From contig NC_092020.1 in assembly GCF_042242105.1 (NCBI RefSeq), positions 6,107,501-6,171,500 on the forward strand: 64,000 bases of DNA. The letters are read 5' to 3'. The translations under genes were made by a program, and so were the position numbers. A model generated the notes under the pieces. That model was not told the DNA's origin, ran no database searches, and saw nothing but the letters and a program-made list of their open reading frames with translations. Origin of the DNA: Pempheris klunzingeri. Lineage: Eukaryota > Chordata > Actinopteri > Acropomatiformes > Pempheridae. Position 1 is the first letter of the stretch, and each line of letters starts with the position of its first letter. Shown here piece after piece: positions 14,463 through 34,600 of the stretch.

Positions 14463-17400
14463 GTAAGAATTCCTACTATATACACCGAAACATCAAATGC
14501 TGACTGGAAAAGGCCAAGAGTCGTGTTTGTTTTGTTACCGTTCAGCCGCGGGTGTTATATTTGACATGTGTGAGCGTGATAATCTCGCTACAACTATCAA
14601 AGGTGGGAAAAGTTTGTTCACTCGGACCATTATCATGTATATGCGCAAGGAAAGCTAGTTAACGTTTTTAATAGTTAGCTATTTAATGCGTCGCTATTAA
14701 AACAAAATATAAATCAGTTGCTATAGTAGCATGTTTCTGGCTAGAAATCTCTAAATTGTCCTCCGCTGTAGTACCGAAGCGAGCACTAGTTTGTTCGGAG
14801 AGCGGAGTGATATGCACCCCGCCTCTCCAGCCTACTTGTGTCCAGGGTCTGGAGGACATGGCACGGGGAGACGGAGCGGAGAAGCGGTGGAAAAACGGGA
14901 GAAAGCTCTAAGAAAGTTGGAGCCACCGTTTAAGCGTCACAAGGAAACTCGTTGTCATGGCTTGTGCGCGTTGGTAGAAGGTATGTGACTTTTAATTGTT
15001 CAAGCAAAAAAAGAAAGTCGAGCTCAACTCCAGCGAGCTACATCAGCAGGGTGCGCTGGGCAGAGGCTCGCCACTTTCCCTCGGAGGGCTGGGCTAACGG
15101 CTAACGGCTAGCTTAGCTTAGCCTCAGTGGTGAGGAGTTCAAAAAGTTTCTGGAATGGAGGAAGAAGAGGAAGAGTGAAGTAACTCAGGCTAGTCGCGAA
15201 GAGATAGAAAACTATGGCTACGGTAAAGTTCATTTTTAAAGGGGAAACTGTGTCCAGAATCGGTACACTCTTCGACTACACAGTGATGGTTGTTTTCAAG
15301 TGTGTGACTGTAAGTTAAAGCTAAACACTTTGATCTGTTAGCTAAGCTAGTTAGCGAATTGTCGAGGTTACTTACATTAGCTTGCTGCATACCAGGATTA
15401 GCCAGTGCCACTGAATACATTATGACTGTGCCAGTTTTTGTGCTAAAGTTGCTTTAGAGCAGCATTAAACGCTGTTTTTCCCACTGTTTTGGGGTTTGTG
15501 TGCCGCTAGATGCGTCTATTTGATTCCCTTTTCTCTCTCCCTCTCTGGGTGGGGGGTGCTCACTCCTCACCGACTCGTTCTTCCATATTGTCTGTTCCCT
15601 GTACTTCATACTTGTCAAGTCATTTCAGACAGGTTTCACACTGTATACACAGAATATTATTCTTGAGTTTTTACATCTTTTGATCCTGTTAAAGGGAGAA
15701 TAACGGCACTATCGTTGGCCTCACTGAGGGGACACCTAGCTGTGATAAACAGTTACTTGTGAGGGCCTGAATAACAGTGATTTCAGATGATTTGTGTCGC
15801 TTAGCACTTCCACTTTGACTCTTTCCCTATATATATGGAGTGGTTTGGGCTTTTGGAAAGAACTTCAGATCAGTGTTATCATGAATTATATCTCATGGTT
15901 TCCAAAACGTTTCCTGGCATGTTATCGTAGGTTGAAGGTATCCTGTGACTCTTAACTGTAAATTGTGCATGGAAAACCAAAGGAAATTTCCTCTCTTTTG
16001 GACAGCAGTCATACATCATTAGTACGGTAGTGACTCTTCAATGTCTCACTTTGGAGAGTTCTTAGGATTTATTACTCAACACAGAAAATATGTAGATCAC
16101 ACTCTTAGTTGTAGATTTATATCAACCATGTGCTCAAGAATGCTGAGGTGGAACCACTAATGATTTTTGTAAGACTGACCACAAACCATCTTTAATCATG
16201 ATTACAGTTAATTAAGGCAATGGTCAGTAAATCAACCCCCCCCCCCAACTCCCGTTCCAAATGTTGAGTTGTAAAAAGCATGGTTGGTCAAGATTGATTT
16301 GACTTTCGGTGTCAGCTTTGATGGTGAAAACAAAGAGTTAACAGTGTTAGCTGTAGAGTTCATCACCTTTTTATGAGAAGGGGTTAGTCATTCAGATGCA
16401 AATCAGGTTTTTTTTTTTCAGTTGTCCATTCAGGAAAGTTATATCCACCACATGTCATCCAACAATATGTTTCTACTTGTTTCAGGAAGATTGGACATGT
16501 CCTGTTGTTGGACTCTGTCACTTGCCGTTGCTCACCCTCGACAATGAAGTGATGAATCACTGCTGATCCAGTCTAAAAGAGGCTTAGCTGCATCCAGATC
16601 TCTGACTGATCAGGCAGTGTGGAAACAGCTGCTGGAGCACAGTCTGGTGCATGTCAGAAAAACTCACTATATTTACAGGCTAATGAGTTTTGTGTATGCC
16701 TACATGTTCTACTTGAGGAGGTTTCCCTCCGCTTTCATGTGCATGTAGAACAATGAGCAGTGGAAGTGGGTGCAGTGCTGTTGGACAGCTGTGTGCTGGA
16801 AGGGAGGGATCGGGGCAGAGATGGGATGAGGGAGGAAGCAGCTCTTTGTGGTCACATCCTTTTAGACTAAGGCCGGTTTCACAAGCCCCCAAACAGCTGC
16901 TCCTGCTGCAGGCTACATGTGTTTGACTGTCTGGGGCTACATGAGATGAGAAGTGTTACATATCAACATATGATTTGTTTCATAAGTGTTGTAAGTAAGA
17001 TGGTTGGAGACTTGGAGGCAAATTTTCAAGATGATGATTCACTACCGTGCTTTTTTTGTTATTCGTGGTTGTGCAATCAGAAATGGCTACTTACTACAAA
17101 TGACCATAAATTGTCAATAATGCATAAATCACTTATCAAAGTATAGTTAATAGGAGGAGCAAATATTCTTGAAACATTGTCTTTAAATGTTTTTTTTGTT
17201 TTGTAATTTGATTTTAAATGTTATTTAAGGTCATATTAGTAATTTTATTTTCCTGTGTGGTGGCAGACAAACCAGGCAATAGGTTGCCTGCTTTGCCTGA
17301 GCAGCATTTACAAACAGCTGTACATCTTTTCTTCATTTTCTGCCCGTGTACATACTCAAACAAAAGAAGGGAATATGTTATTCCAGCATGCACTTTAAAA

Positions 17401-17878
17401 TTCAGCATTTTTGAATATAAGTTAAAAATAACTAGTTGATACCCTAAATATGCTGATCAAAAATATGGATTGTGGTCATGATGGCATCATTAGTATGTTA
17501 GAGCATGCTTTTGGGGCCATTTGTTTGGCGGAAAGAGTGTTTCTCCCTGTGTTTCTTTTCATATGCATGATTGTCTGAGATTTCCACATACAGCACCTAT
17601 CAGATAATTGCGTCATCCAAGTTTCAGCAAGACTGAGTCTCTTTATGGAAATGATGTGTCCGATCAAAAAAGGGACAAAGGGCTTTTTGATCATTTAGTC
17701 GAGGGAGAAGTCGTGCGTCACATGATGTGCTGATGTTCAGACTTAAATTATGATTTGAGTTTAAAGAATACTTTATTATTTACAAATGTTAAGAATGCCT
17801 TTGTTTATCTTTTTGTGTAATGCTAAACAAATGGGTATGGGTGTAATGGGTGTATCTGTTCTCTTTTCTGTTTTGCAG

Positions 17879-23976
<6,098 letters not shown>

Positions 23977-24012
23977 TGATGGACTTATGGGAGCTCCTGA
24001 GATCCTGTCTAC

Positions 24013-24043
<31 letters not shown>

Positions 24044-24925
24044 CTTTTCTCCCCCTTGGTGATTTATAATTTAAGGTGGTCTTAATGGCTAAACTGTTTA
24101 CACTTAACTTTGGGAAGGGATATTGAACTCTGGCTGGGAATTCGGCAGCAGCAGCAGCCGGAATCAGTTGTTGAAACAGAGTAATACTACAAATACCTGA
24201 AGAGAGAGGGAGGATAAAGGAATGCCCAAGTAGCAGTAACGACACGGACACACTACTGCTTGACAACGCTACAACACCTGCAAGGGCTCCATTGTCAAGC
24301 TTGAATCTGTCAGTTGTTAATTTTTGCATCAAGTTTTATTGTTTTCCCAAATGTTTTTATTTCTCTGTGTAGTTTTTAATGAAGCAGAACCCTTTTCACT
24401 ACTCTGCCTTATGTCCGACAGACAAATTGGAATTTTATTGAACACTTTTCTTACATTGTTGTCTCAATGCCAGATATTTTACAATTAAGATATAGACACG
24501 ATTACGTTTACCATTAGGCTCAGACATAACAAATGCTTTCTTTTTATAGTCTCTACTGCTAGAAATGAACACTGAGCTACTGCCTCTGAGAGAAGGTTAT
24601 GTATGCCAACCTGATAGTTTTTGATATGGGAGATCAATCACTGAACAAGTTTAACATGCCATAAGCTAACAACATTGTGAATGTTACATCTATTGCAATA
24701 GAAGTAGTCAATTATGATATAATCAGACAGTGGACATTGATTCTTGTTTGTACTCTCCAGTTCACGTGAGAGCGACTGTATTTTCCATACTCACTGTATT
24801 AACAATATTGTGCACTCATGGATTTTGTGGAGGCATATTAAATTTTGGCGTGGGTACCAAGGCATTATGTTGATAGATAATTGACTTCATTAGCTCAATG
24901 AAATAAACAGGTTATTTGGTAACAA
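23977..24925 (+). other. smad5: smad5 3' UTR with polyadenylation signal
   Basis: After the stop, non-coding sequence with a T run and a small CAG repeat leads to AATAAA at 24902-24907, followed by a GT/T-rich stretch suited to cleavage. This gives a 3' UTR of about 0.95 kb. Confidence 0.6.
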
Positions 24926-26130
24926 TGGTTGTTTATTTTGTCTATCTGTCAGTTTTTCAAGGAGTTTGTGACATTTGGCCAAATATTTGGCAGAAAATGC
25001 ATCAGACACTGTTGAACTGTGCTAAATCAGGATGGATCAACAGTAACAGGCGTGCGACTCATCCTGTTAATCACAGACTGCTGATGGACTTCTAACACAT
25101 CACCACCCAATGCCCTCCAAGCTGACCTGCCTGTGATTATCTCTGTTTGAATAGCTGGTATTCGATGTAGTTACATTTACAATCAAACAACACTGTTGAC
25201 AGTTTTAAAATGTCTTAAGGCAAATCCATAAAAGCAGCACGGCAAACACCGACATCCATAGAGGATCAATAAATCTATCAAGGCTCACAATTACACTGTA
25301 GTGTTCTTTATGATTTTTAATTAAAAACTTATTGGTTGCAATGGAAAACTCACATGAGTTATAATACTGCTTGTCAGCACTGACTTTAGTTGCAGCCCCT
25401 CTTTGATTTTACTGTGTGGACAACTTAAAATTCTGTAATAAACCAGATTGCCCTTTAAGTAATGAGAAACGGATCCAATGTTTGATATTATTCTGCAAAC
25501 AAAGGGCAGATGTGCATCATACAGTAGATCAGAATAACTGCATGATGCCTTCATTTTGTGTTCTGATGTTTAAACTCTAAAAGTGTGGCTGTCATATTGT
25601 CCTTTGACTAGTCAGCGTCGGGCTGATTACCACCTGATGCTTATTTTTTTTTATTTAACAGAGGGTGTGTGTTTGTTGTCGCAATCTGAAACTAACTCTT
25701 TTTTCACATATTTTTCTATTATTTCACGCCACATTTGGAGCTTGGGTTGCAAGAATAACCGAAGAACAGAAGAAGCTTGTGGACGAGAGGTAAAACATCT
25801 TTTAGAGCCCAGACATGTCACTTCTGAATATGCTATTATTGCTGGTTTAATAAATAGCCTCACCCTTTATTTACAGTGTGGATGACCAACGCTCTCTGGT
25901 GGAAAGACCAGACCTTAATCCAGTAGATATAAATAAATTAATTCTAATATTCTTATTTCTTATTTTTGGATAAAAGAGGAAGGACTGATATCAGACTTAA
26001 AACAGTATTCTCTTCAGACACTTTTCAAGACTGATTAGCACCCATAATCAATGTAGCACTATATATTATACAGTATTTATTATATTTAAACTTCTACATG
26101 TTGCATGTCAGTAAAACATGCAGTTCCATG

Positions 26131-26161
<31 letters not shown>

Positions 26162-26440
26162 GAGTCCAGCTGCTCTCAGGCTCTGCAGTGCTGCCACTCT
26201 CTCTCAGTGCAACGTTGCTGTGACAACTTCCCATTGGACCACGTTGGTATTTACCGTAAATCTCCCAAAAGACGCATCACCTAACAACATTTACCTTTAC
26301 ATTCACAAATACAGGGTAGAAAATCGGCGATTGAACGCAAATATCAAGTATTCGCTGAATGTTGAAGAGTAAGTGGTATTTAAACCAAGTATTAGACAGA
26401 AAAAAGGTAAGACGGCAGTGATTCGTGAAAATGCTCGTGC
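24926..26440. other. Intergenic region between smad5 and syvn1
   Basis: No supportable gene. It holds a TCTG tetranucleotide repeat (26130-26161) and otherwise plain A/T-rich sequence. A minus-strand frame of 117 codons (26277-26630) overlaps the syvn1 promoter and first exon and shows no domain. Confidence 0.6.
26130..26161. repeat. (TCTG)n microsatellite
   Basis: About eight tandem copies of TCTG, some 300 bases upstream of the putative syvn1 promoter. Confidence 0.95.
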
Positions 26441-26659
26441 GTGAAATTACCACAGTAGCCGGAAGTGAGGTGGCTCCCGAAGAGCAAGCCAAAGATAAAC
26501 ACGTAGCCAGACGAGTAGGGGCGAGGATAATAAATATAACAGAGAGGCTGTTGTGAAAACATCGAAATGGAGTAGCTGGTAAGAAAGCAGGGATTTTAGC
26601 AGGCAAGGAGACGTCCGTCAAAGTAACCAAGGAGCAAGTCTTCTGCAGACAACGAGTCG
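26440..26659 (+). promoter_or_regulatory. syvn1: Probable syvn1 promoter and non-coding first exon
   Basis: An ETS-type site, CCGGAAGTG, lies near 26459-26467. GC-rich sequence after it ends in the donor ACGAGTCG|gtaagtcc following 26659. The next acceptor in phase with the syvn1 start exon is ccactccacag before 28585. The transcription start itself is not visible. Confidence 0.5.
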
Positions 26660-27998
26660 GTAAGTCCCGCAGTGCACTGACAGCTGTAACGTTGCTAGCT
26701 TGCTAGCTAACGTTAGCTAACACTAGCTAACTAACCTAATTATGTTACCTGTCTTTGGCAGTAGTCTCTGGAGTACAATAACGTTACTAATACAAAGCAA
26801 TATACTCCTCTTTTTGAGAAGTATGTAACCAGCTTAGTAGACTAAGTTTCTCCTTGTCTTGGAAAGCTCTAACTAGGTTAACAACGCTAGTCGGAGACTT
26901 AATTTTACCATATTTGCTAGCTTTAATGTTAGCGAGCTGATTTCGCTAAAAGAGTCGCCTATTCTTCAGGAAAGTACATGCCGGTGTTCACTTTAGTGCA
27001 AGCGGTAATATAGATCAGCTAGTTTATTGTGTTGCTTTTATTGTGAGAAATGTAGCATGATGGTGATGCAGGAGCTGCAGTGGTGGGAGTGTACAAAGTG
27101 CTAACAAAGTGCACTAGGATGCAAAGCATCTATGTTAGCGAAAGAAACAGGCTTTCTTTAGTTTGGTTATGAAAATTTTACCTGCATTCATACATGATCT
27201 GTTGTCTTGATAAAGCACATCCACCTCATAATCCATCTATGATTTCCTTTACATTCATCAGTGCATTGTATTATAATAGTTGTAACCTTTTGAAAATCAG
27301 TTATTTTAGCAAAAGTGGAAACAGAATAATGTGCAAAGTTCAGTTTTTCCTGGAAGTCCTGCTACTGGATCATTAATTTAAAGGCTTATTAGTTGTAAGG
27401 AGTTAGGATCCAGTCACAAACTCAGCACTTTTGTTCACCTGGGTGGTTCACAGTCCTTAAGGTTTTCTGTTAGCTGTCCACATGAAGTTAACAATGAAGA
27501 CCAACTGTGGATGAATGTAAATCCCTTACGCTGTGTGTGACAAACATGTAAACGTGTTGACCTCCACAAATATGCTTCCTCAGTCCATAAGTATTATATC
27601 ACCTTTTTTGACCCCCATGGGAGCTAATCATCTGTTAGCTCTGAAAACACCACATGTCATTAGTGAAAGTTCTACATGTTCAGTCAAAATGACATCAGCG
27701 CTGTCTGAGATGTGGAACACATGGACTAAGAAAGGCAGCTCTGGTCATGGGCTGAAAAGTGCGATTTTTGAAAATGCCAATTTGTTTCAGTGAGTTGCAC
27801 AATTTCTCCAGGCTTTGTCAAAGTGTGGCCATTAGTGTCAGAGACATTCACTAATGATGAAAATATGACGAGACCAATCTATTATCTTTACCTGCAATTC
27901 ATTATCCGATCATTTTGACCATTTTGCTACATACTAAGTTGCACTGATCAACAAAATGACCAGTAATTGGTACAGTAATGACCTTATTGATTTAAAAA

Positions 27999-27999
27999 T

Positions 28000-28037
<38 letters not shown>
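27999..28037. repeat. (AT)n microsatellite
   Basis: A run of AT dinucleotides with one C interruption in syvn1 intron 1. Confidence 0.95.
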
Positions 28038-28604
28038 AGACTGGCATCTGTACATTGAGAAAGATGTGGTGCATATATTTGACTAATTGTCTGGAAGTTA
28101 CCTGAAGGATGTGTCACCATTGATTGTGCAAGTTGCTGCTGGTTGTCATGGATAGTAATTTGAATGCCTTTAACACTGTTAATGCGTAACCTTCTATTCA
28201 GAAAGCAGCAACTTGACTGTTAAAAAGAAGAAACTTGAGCCTTTAACCAGTTGTATTTTAAATTGATGATAACCCTGAAATTGATTTGTCAGTTAAAGTG
28301 TCAGCCCGTTTGACACAAATTGTTCATTGTGAGCCCCGTTACAGCAAACAGACACTCCTCTTAAAACAGTAATTACAAGCTAACGCTGAACAAGAGACAC
28401 AGAGGTTTTCTTGCTTTACATGTCTGCATGAGCGAAATGGACGTAGCGGAGAGATGCCCACAATGATCAACTTCCAGCAAAGGGCTTCTATTTATTTGCA
28501 TGTTGTTCCGCTACACCAGTCAACTTTCACATGCAGCAACCCCCTCCTTCTTCTTTTCTCCATTCGTCTGTTTCCACTCCACAGTATCTGTAGCGGAGTC
28601 CAAA

Positions 28605-31600
28605 ATGGTGCGAGCAGCCTTGGTGACTGCCACCAGTCTGGCGTTGACTGGGGCTGTGGTGGCACATGCTTACCTCCTCAAACATCAGTTCTACCCGACT
28701 GTGGTCTACCTCACCAAGAGCAGCCCCAGCATGGCGGTAAGAGCAGTGCTGGAGTGAAGTCAAATCTTGAGTTTGGTCAAAATAATTTGAATATTATACC
28801 CGTGGCGATATCTTTTAATTTTGACATTATTTCTTCAGAGGCCATAACAGTGACAGTGCGACAAATGAGTGTTTGGTTTCTGTTTTGTTTCTGCTTTCAG
28901 GTGTTGTACATTCAGGCCTTTGTGTTGGTGTTTCTGCTGGGCAAGTTCATGAGGAAGGTCTTTTTTGGACAACTAAGGGCTGCAGAAATGGAGGTAGAAT
29001 CCTGTTTAGATTTGTGATTCCCCTGACTTACCATAACCTACTTTCAGTTTTAGAATTAACACACGGTCTCTGTTGTATTTGACAACAAAGCGTCTAAGCA
29101 GCCTCTTGTTTCACATGTCCCTCCTCTCCACCCTCAGCATCTCATTGAGCGCTCCTGGTACGCAGTGACCGAGACGTGCCTGGCATTCACTGTGTTCAGG
29201 GACGACTTCTCCCCTCGCTTTGTTGCCCTCTTCACCCTCTTGCTCTTCCTTAAGTGCTTCCACTGGCTGGCTGAGGACCGGGTGGACTTTGTGAGTGATG
29301 AGAGACAAACAACTTCCTCATCTTACACAGCACACAGTACAGTTTACCCGCTAGATCCCCATACAGTACATTGTTTAAAGGTAGTAAGGAAACGTTTGAC
29401 AGATGGTGTGTGGCTAAGGCTGCAGACCAGAGTTGAACAAATAGTGTTATTTGACAATCTGATAACTAACAATTAGAATTAAAGCAGTCACAGATTTCAT
29501 GTAAAGAGCTCTTACCATGAAATACTGCGAGTTACAGTTAAAAGTATGATGGTGTTAGCAATCATCTATACAATGATCATTCAGATTGAATAGATAAATG
29601 TTTTACGTAACATGTCAATAATAATAATATAACAATACTAATACAATAATTTATTTCTGTGTTTTGAATCTTTTTTCTGTCAGATGGAACGGAGTCCAAA
29701 CATATCCTGGGTTTTTCACATGAGAGTATTATGTAAGTACGTGGCGTCAGACACGTCAGAGACCATTCTTCCCGCCCTTTTTTCTAATCTTTGACTTCTG
29801 TCTCTTTCATTTTCCGTTCTATTGCCTCTGCTTATGATACAAGTATTTAGGCTAAATGAAACTGTATGCAAATCCTTCTGTTTGCACATGAGGCCAGGTG
29901 CACCCCAGCTTAATGGAGCACCACATGAGGACACCAGAATGGCTGACATTTACAGACAAACTACAAGTTTCTAAACACAACTACAAAAGCCATTCCTTCA
30001 ATTATCTTGCCATATTAGCTGCAACCTAAGTGGCCCACCAGGTAGCTCTATCAGGACACCAGGGTCATTTATTTTCAAGTTATATGTATTGTTCTCTGCG
30101 TTTCTATGGAGCGTCTACATGTAGGTACTACATCTCCTCCCGGGCGTGTTATTCAACGTAGTCCTTTTTTCCTGCAGCTCTCATGGGACTGCTGGCTGTC
30201 CTGGACTTCCTGTTTGTCAACCATGCCTGTCACAGCATCATCACCCGAGGAGCCTCAGTCCAGCTTGTGTTTGGATTTGAGGTTTGTCTTGCATTAGTTG
30301 AAGCTGAATTGGAGCTCTCCACTTTAACTGTAAAAAAGGGCTATTTAACCCATATTCCATTATTTACTGGAGGTCATTTTTATAAAACTATGGACGTATC
30401 AGTTTGATATACATGACGTACGTTGATTTGTCCATAAAATGTAGAGAAAAACAATAATTTCCGCATATTATATTTTTCCTTTTTGTGGTTTAAGTTTCTT
30501 TTATGTACAAATTAATGAAAATACTTTTTTCTGTCAAAGTTCCAGAAATAACAGATTGCCCTTTAATCTCTATTCGCTACACAAACAGTTGGATTTCAGT
30601 AGGATTTCCTCTCTGTGCTCCTCAGTATGCCATCCTGCTGACCATGGTGCTGACCACCTTCATCAAGTACGTTCTGCACACTATTGACCTGCAGAGCGAG
30701 AATCCCTGGGACAACAAGGCCGTCTACATGCTCTACACCGAGCTCTTCACAGGTACTGGGCTCAGCTGTGGTTCAACATGTGTAATACAATATTTCTGTT
30801 CTCTGCTGTTTTCCGCGTGTGTGGTCCAAGATGAAATGATGTCAGCCAAACTCAAATTATGTTTTATTCCAGGTTTCATCAAAGTGCTCCTGTACATCGC
30901 CTTCATGACCATCATGATAAAGGTCCACACCTTCCCCCTGTTTGCCATCCGCCCCATGTATCTGGCTATGAGGTGAGCTGTTCAGTCAGGCTGTCACTCA
31001 GGTCTAAATATTGTTAAAATGAAAACAGTTTGGTCCAAATCTAGATGATGTCAACTCATATTACATTCTCACACTTTGAGTTTTACTCAAAGACTGAACG
31101 TCATTTGTGGATATTTTGACTTCATATTTAAGGGCATGTTCTGACTTTGGTGTTGTTCTTCATTTCTTCTCTCAGGCAGTTCAAGAAAGCTGTAACAGAT
31201 GCCATCATGTCTCGGAGAGCCATCCGCAACATGAATACACTGTGAGTAATTCTGAGCCTCTCTTCATCGCACCGTTCTGCATTTGTAAAAATCTTTATTT
31301 TCCAGAGCATTTTTCTTAAATAATTTAATTATCATTTAGTTAGTAGACAAAATGTGGTCATGTGGGATTTGAATTCTCTGACACAGACTGTGGCCGGTCT
31401 GCAAATGAATGTTGATTCTCTGTTCAGTGTGAATGTCATTGAGAAGGTGCAGGAAAACATGCACACTGGCAGATCCATATAATTGACCTGATACACCAGT
31501 ATATTCGAGGAGTTGGGCTGTATGTACGTGTTTTGTTTGGTTAGTTTTTGTTGTCTGTAAGCACCTCCTCCAGGATAATCTTTAGCTGGGATATGTGCAG

Positions 31601-34600
31601 GCAAGCAATACATATAAGACGAGCCTGAATAATATCTTGGCTAGTAAATTCTCTGGCAAGAATGGCTGTTCATTGCTCTACTTGTCTTTACCTATGTTCA
31701 GATACCCCGATGCTACTCCTGAAGATCTGCAGGCCTCCGACAATGTCTGCATCATCTGTCGAGAGGAAATGGTCACTGGAGCCAAGAAACTACCCTGTAA
31801 TCACATTTTCCACTCCAGGTAAGTCCTGCTGTAAACGGCCTGACTCAGCAGGCGTTTGTAGACAAATAAGACAAGGCGCATGTAAGATGTGGGCAGCATC
31901 TACTGATGTTACACACAGTCCCTGCATTTAAACAGTGACCAGTTCAGGGTGGCAAATTAAACGTGATTTTAAAACAAGAACAGCTGGTACTGCATCATTT
32001 TTTGCTCTTGTACTTCAAATAATGCATTCCCCTCTTTTGTCCCCACAGCTGCCTGCGCTCCTGGTTCCAGAGGCAGCAGACCTGCCCTACCTGCCGCATG
32101 GACGTCCTCCGTGCGTCTAATAACAATCAGACTCCAGCTCCAGCCCAGGCCCCACCCCCTGCTCCTGCAGCCCCAGCCAACGCCCCCGCAGCCCCGCCAG
32201 CCAACGGTGAGGGTCCAACCTAGCACACAACCCCGTCCTCCTGCGTCCATCGGCGCCACGTGAAGCTTTCCCGCACCCAAATCATTTTCAGTCCAGCATG
32301 CGTGTTTCAGCAGTGAAACAGCCACTGAGCAAGAGGAAACCAGAGCGGAAAAATGTGTCTGAAACAACTTGTGTAATCCCACACATTCCAAAACCTGAGA
32401 GTAATATTTCACATGGTTACATTAACCTGTTTCACAGACCTGCGTACTGCTGTCAGGACTGTCTCACCGAAAAGACGGGGCTAAAAGCAACTCCGTGTAG
32501 AAAGTGGAATGGAATTAACTTTTCCTGCTTAATGAACAAGTGATCTTGCTGGTCCTGTCTCACTTTGTGGAGCATCCTCTGGTAAATACTTTTCCAGGGT
32601 TGGTAAGGATCTCCCTTGTTTCCTTTCCAGTGGCCCCAGGCATGTTGCCAGGCTTCCCCCCTGGCGTTTTCCCCTTCTGGGGTCCCTTCCCTGCAGTGCC
32701 TCCCCCTGCTGCAGCAGCTGCAGCTCCTGGTGCCACGGATGCTCCACAAGCCAGCACAGAGGCTACACAGGCAGCTGGTAAGGATACTTCATGCTCTCCT
32801 GCAACAAATTAGCATCCCTAGTTTTCCACGCCAGAAATGAGGAAAATAAATCAAACCCAAAGTATCTTAAAACAGTTTGTCAATACATGTTAAATCTACT
32901 GTCTCTTCACTTGCACCAGTGTTTCAGATCAGTATCGGTGCACCTCAGTGTTTCATTTCATTTTCCACTCTCTAATAGCCTTACAGCCATCTAAAATGTT
33001 GTCTTTGTTTCATCAGGTACCAGCCAGCCCACCTCGTCGACTGCAGACAGTGCTGCTGCAGCAGCTGCTCCAGGATCAGCCATCCCTGGCTTTCCCTTCT
33101 CCTTCCCCCCTCCCCCCTTCCCCACAGCACCATGGCTGCCCATGCCACCACCTCCTCCCTTTGGTAAGCACAAACACAGCTTACTCTCCTGCAGACTGCA
33201 ATGACTTTACACTTTGGGCGTTGACACTCACTGTTGTCCAAAGATGACAGCTTCTGGGAAGGGGGGGGGACCACACGGTCAACCCCTTCCACCAAGCTGG
33301 TTTGGGCTAGACGAGCTGTCGCATCACTGTTCTGTAAGAATAGAAATAATAATAAATGTTTACATGTATGTGGATGACTCATTTAAGGGGATGATATTGT
33401 CTTACTTCCTCTACCAGCCTCTGTTTAAGGAAGTGCTGGGCATTGCCATAGCAACATACTATCCGGTCACACTGTGTGGCATTTTCTGTCAGAACCCACC
33501 ATTGTCAAACAAACAATGAGTAAACCTTAAACCTTGAGTTTAGGTCACCTGATGTGATCTTTAATACCGTACCTCAGCCCTCATGGTTTACTCATGGTTT
33601 GTTCACTGTGGCCACACTTGCATAGTGTGCAGTGATTCTGGCTACTGGCAGTTTAGTTTAAGATTAAATAAACACAATTAAATATAATGACCACATTCGG
33701 CTGCAGCAGCTCCACTCAGATTAATGATGATAAAGATGAACTGAGTGTTTTTTAAAGATCAGGGTACAAAATGCTTCACACAAGGCAACACACACACACT
33801 AGTGACATTTTAAGTTCCACTGGCTATACTCTCTATAAACATGAGTGCACCGTAGTCAGTTATAAAGAGTTGCTCAGGCCCATGTCGGTGGTGTTGCAGC
33901 TGAGTTGAAGTTTGTTTCACCTGGGCCGCTTTGTGTCTATGGCTCTCCTCCAGTGTCGTCAATGCCTCCCCCTCCTCCGTCTCTGTCCCGGCTGTCAGAG
34001 GAAGAGCTGCGGGAGCTGGAGGCGGAGGGCCGACGGGGCCTCGAGGCCAGGCTCCAGTGTCTCCAGAACATCCACACTCTGCTGGATGCCGCCATGCTGA
34101 ACATCCACCACTACCTCAGCACCGTCGCCACACTCACGTAACTGAGCTCTTCCTAGCTGAACAAATTCAGCTTGAGTTTTCATGCTAATTATTAAAGCAC
34201 ATCTCAGATATTTTTAACCTGGGCCCTATTTTTTTTTAAACATATTTTGAGTTTGAAATGACTGGTAGGTACTGAAACCTTTAGTCCAGTAGATCACTTC
34301 TGCCAGCAGCCAAGAACAGACAGCAAATGAGCCATAATATCTGCAATACAATCCTGTAGGGCAAGAGCACACTGTCAGTGTACATCCCTTTTTTTGCCCA
34401 TCAAATTGTTATTATTGTTAAGTGTTTGACAACATTACAGAAAGAATCCCTACAGAGATGAACCTGTGAAACCCCTTTTGTTTAGCCAGAAACAGCTGTT
34501 ACATTATGCTGATGAATCCCACCAGACTCCATTGGAAAAAAACAGTAATTTTACGTGGCAGAACACGGGCATATTTGTCTACTGCTGCCTTGATTGGTTA

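Noticed and set aside
26277-26630. 117-codon minus-strand frame upstream of syvn1
   Set aside because: Lies antisense to the syvn1 promoter and first exon, no family resemblance, and no start or poly(A) support.
28003-28037. AT run considered as a structured regulatory element
   Set aside because: A plain dinucleotide microsatellite explains it.
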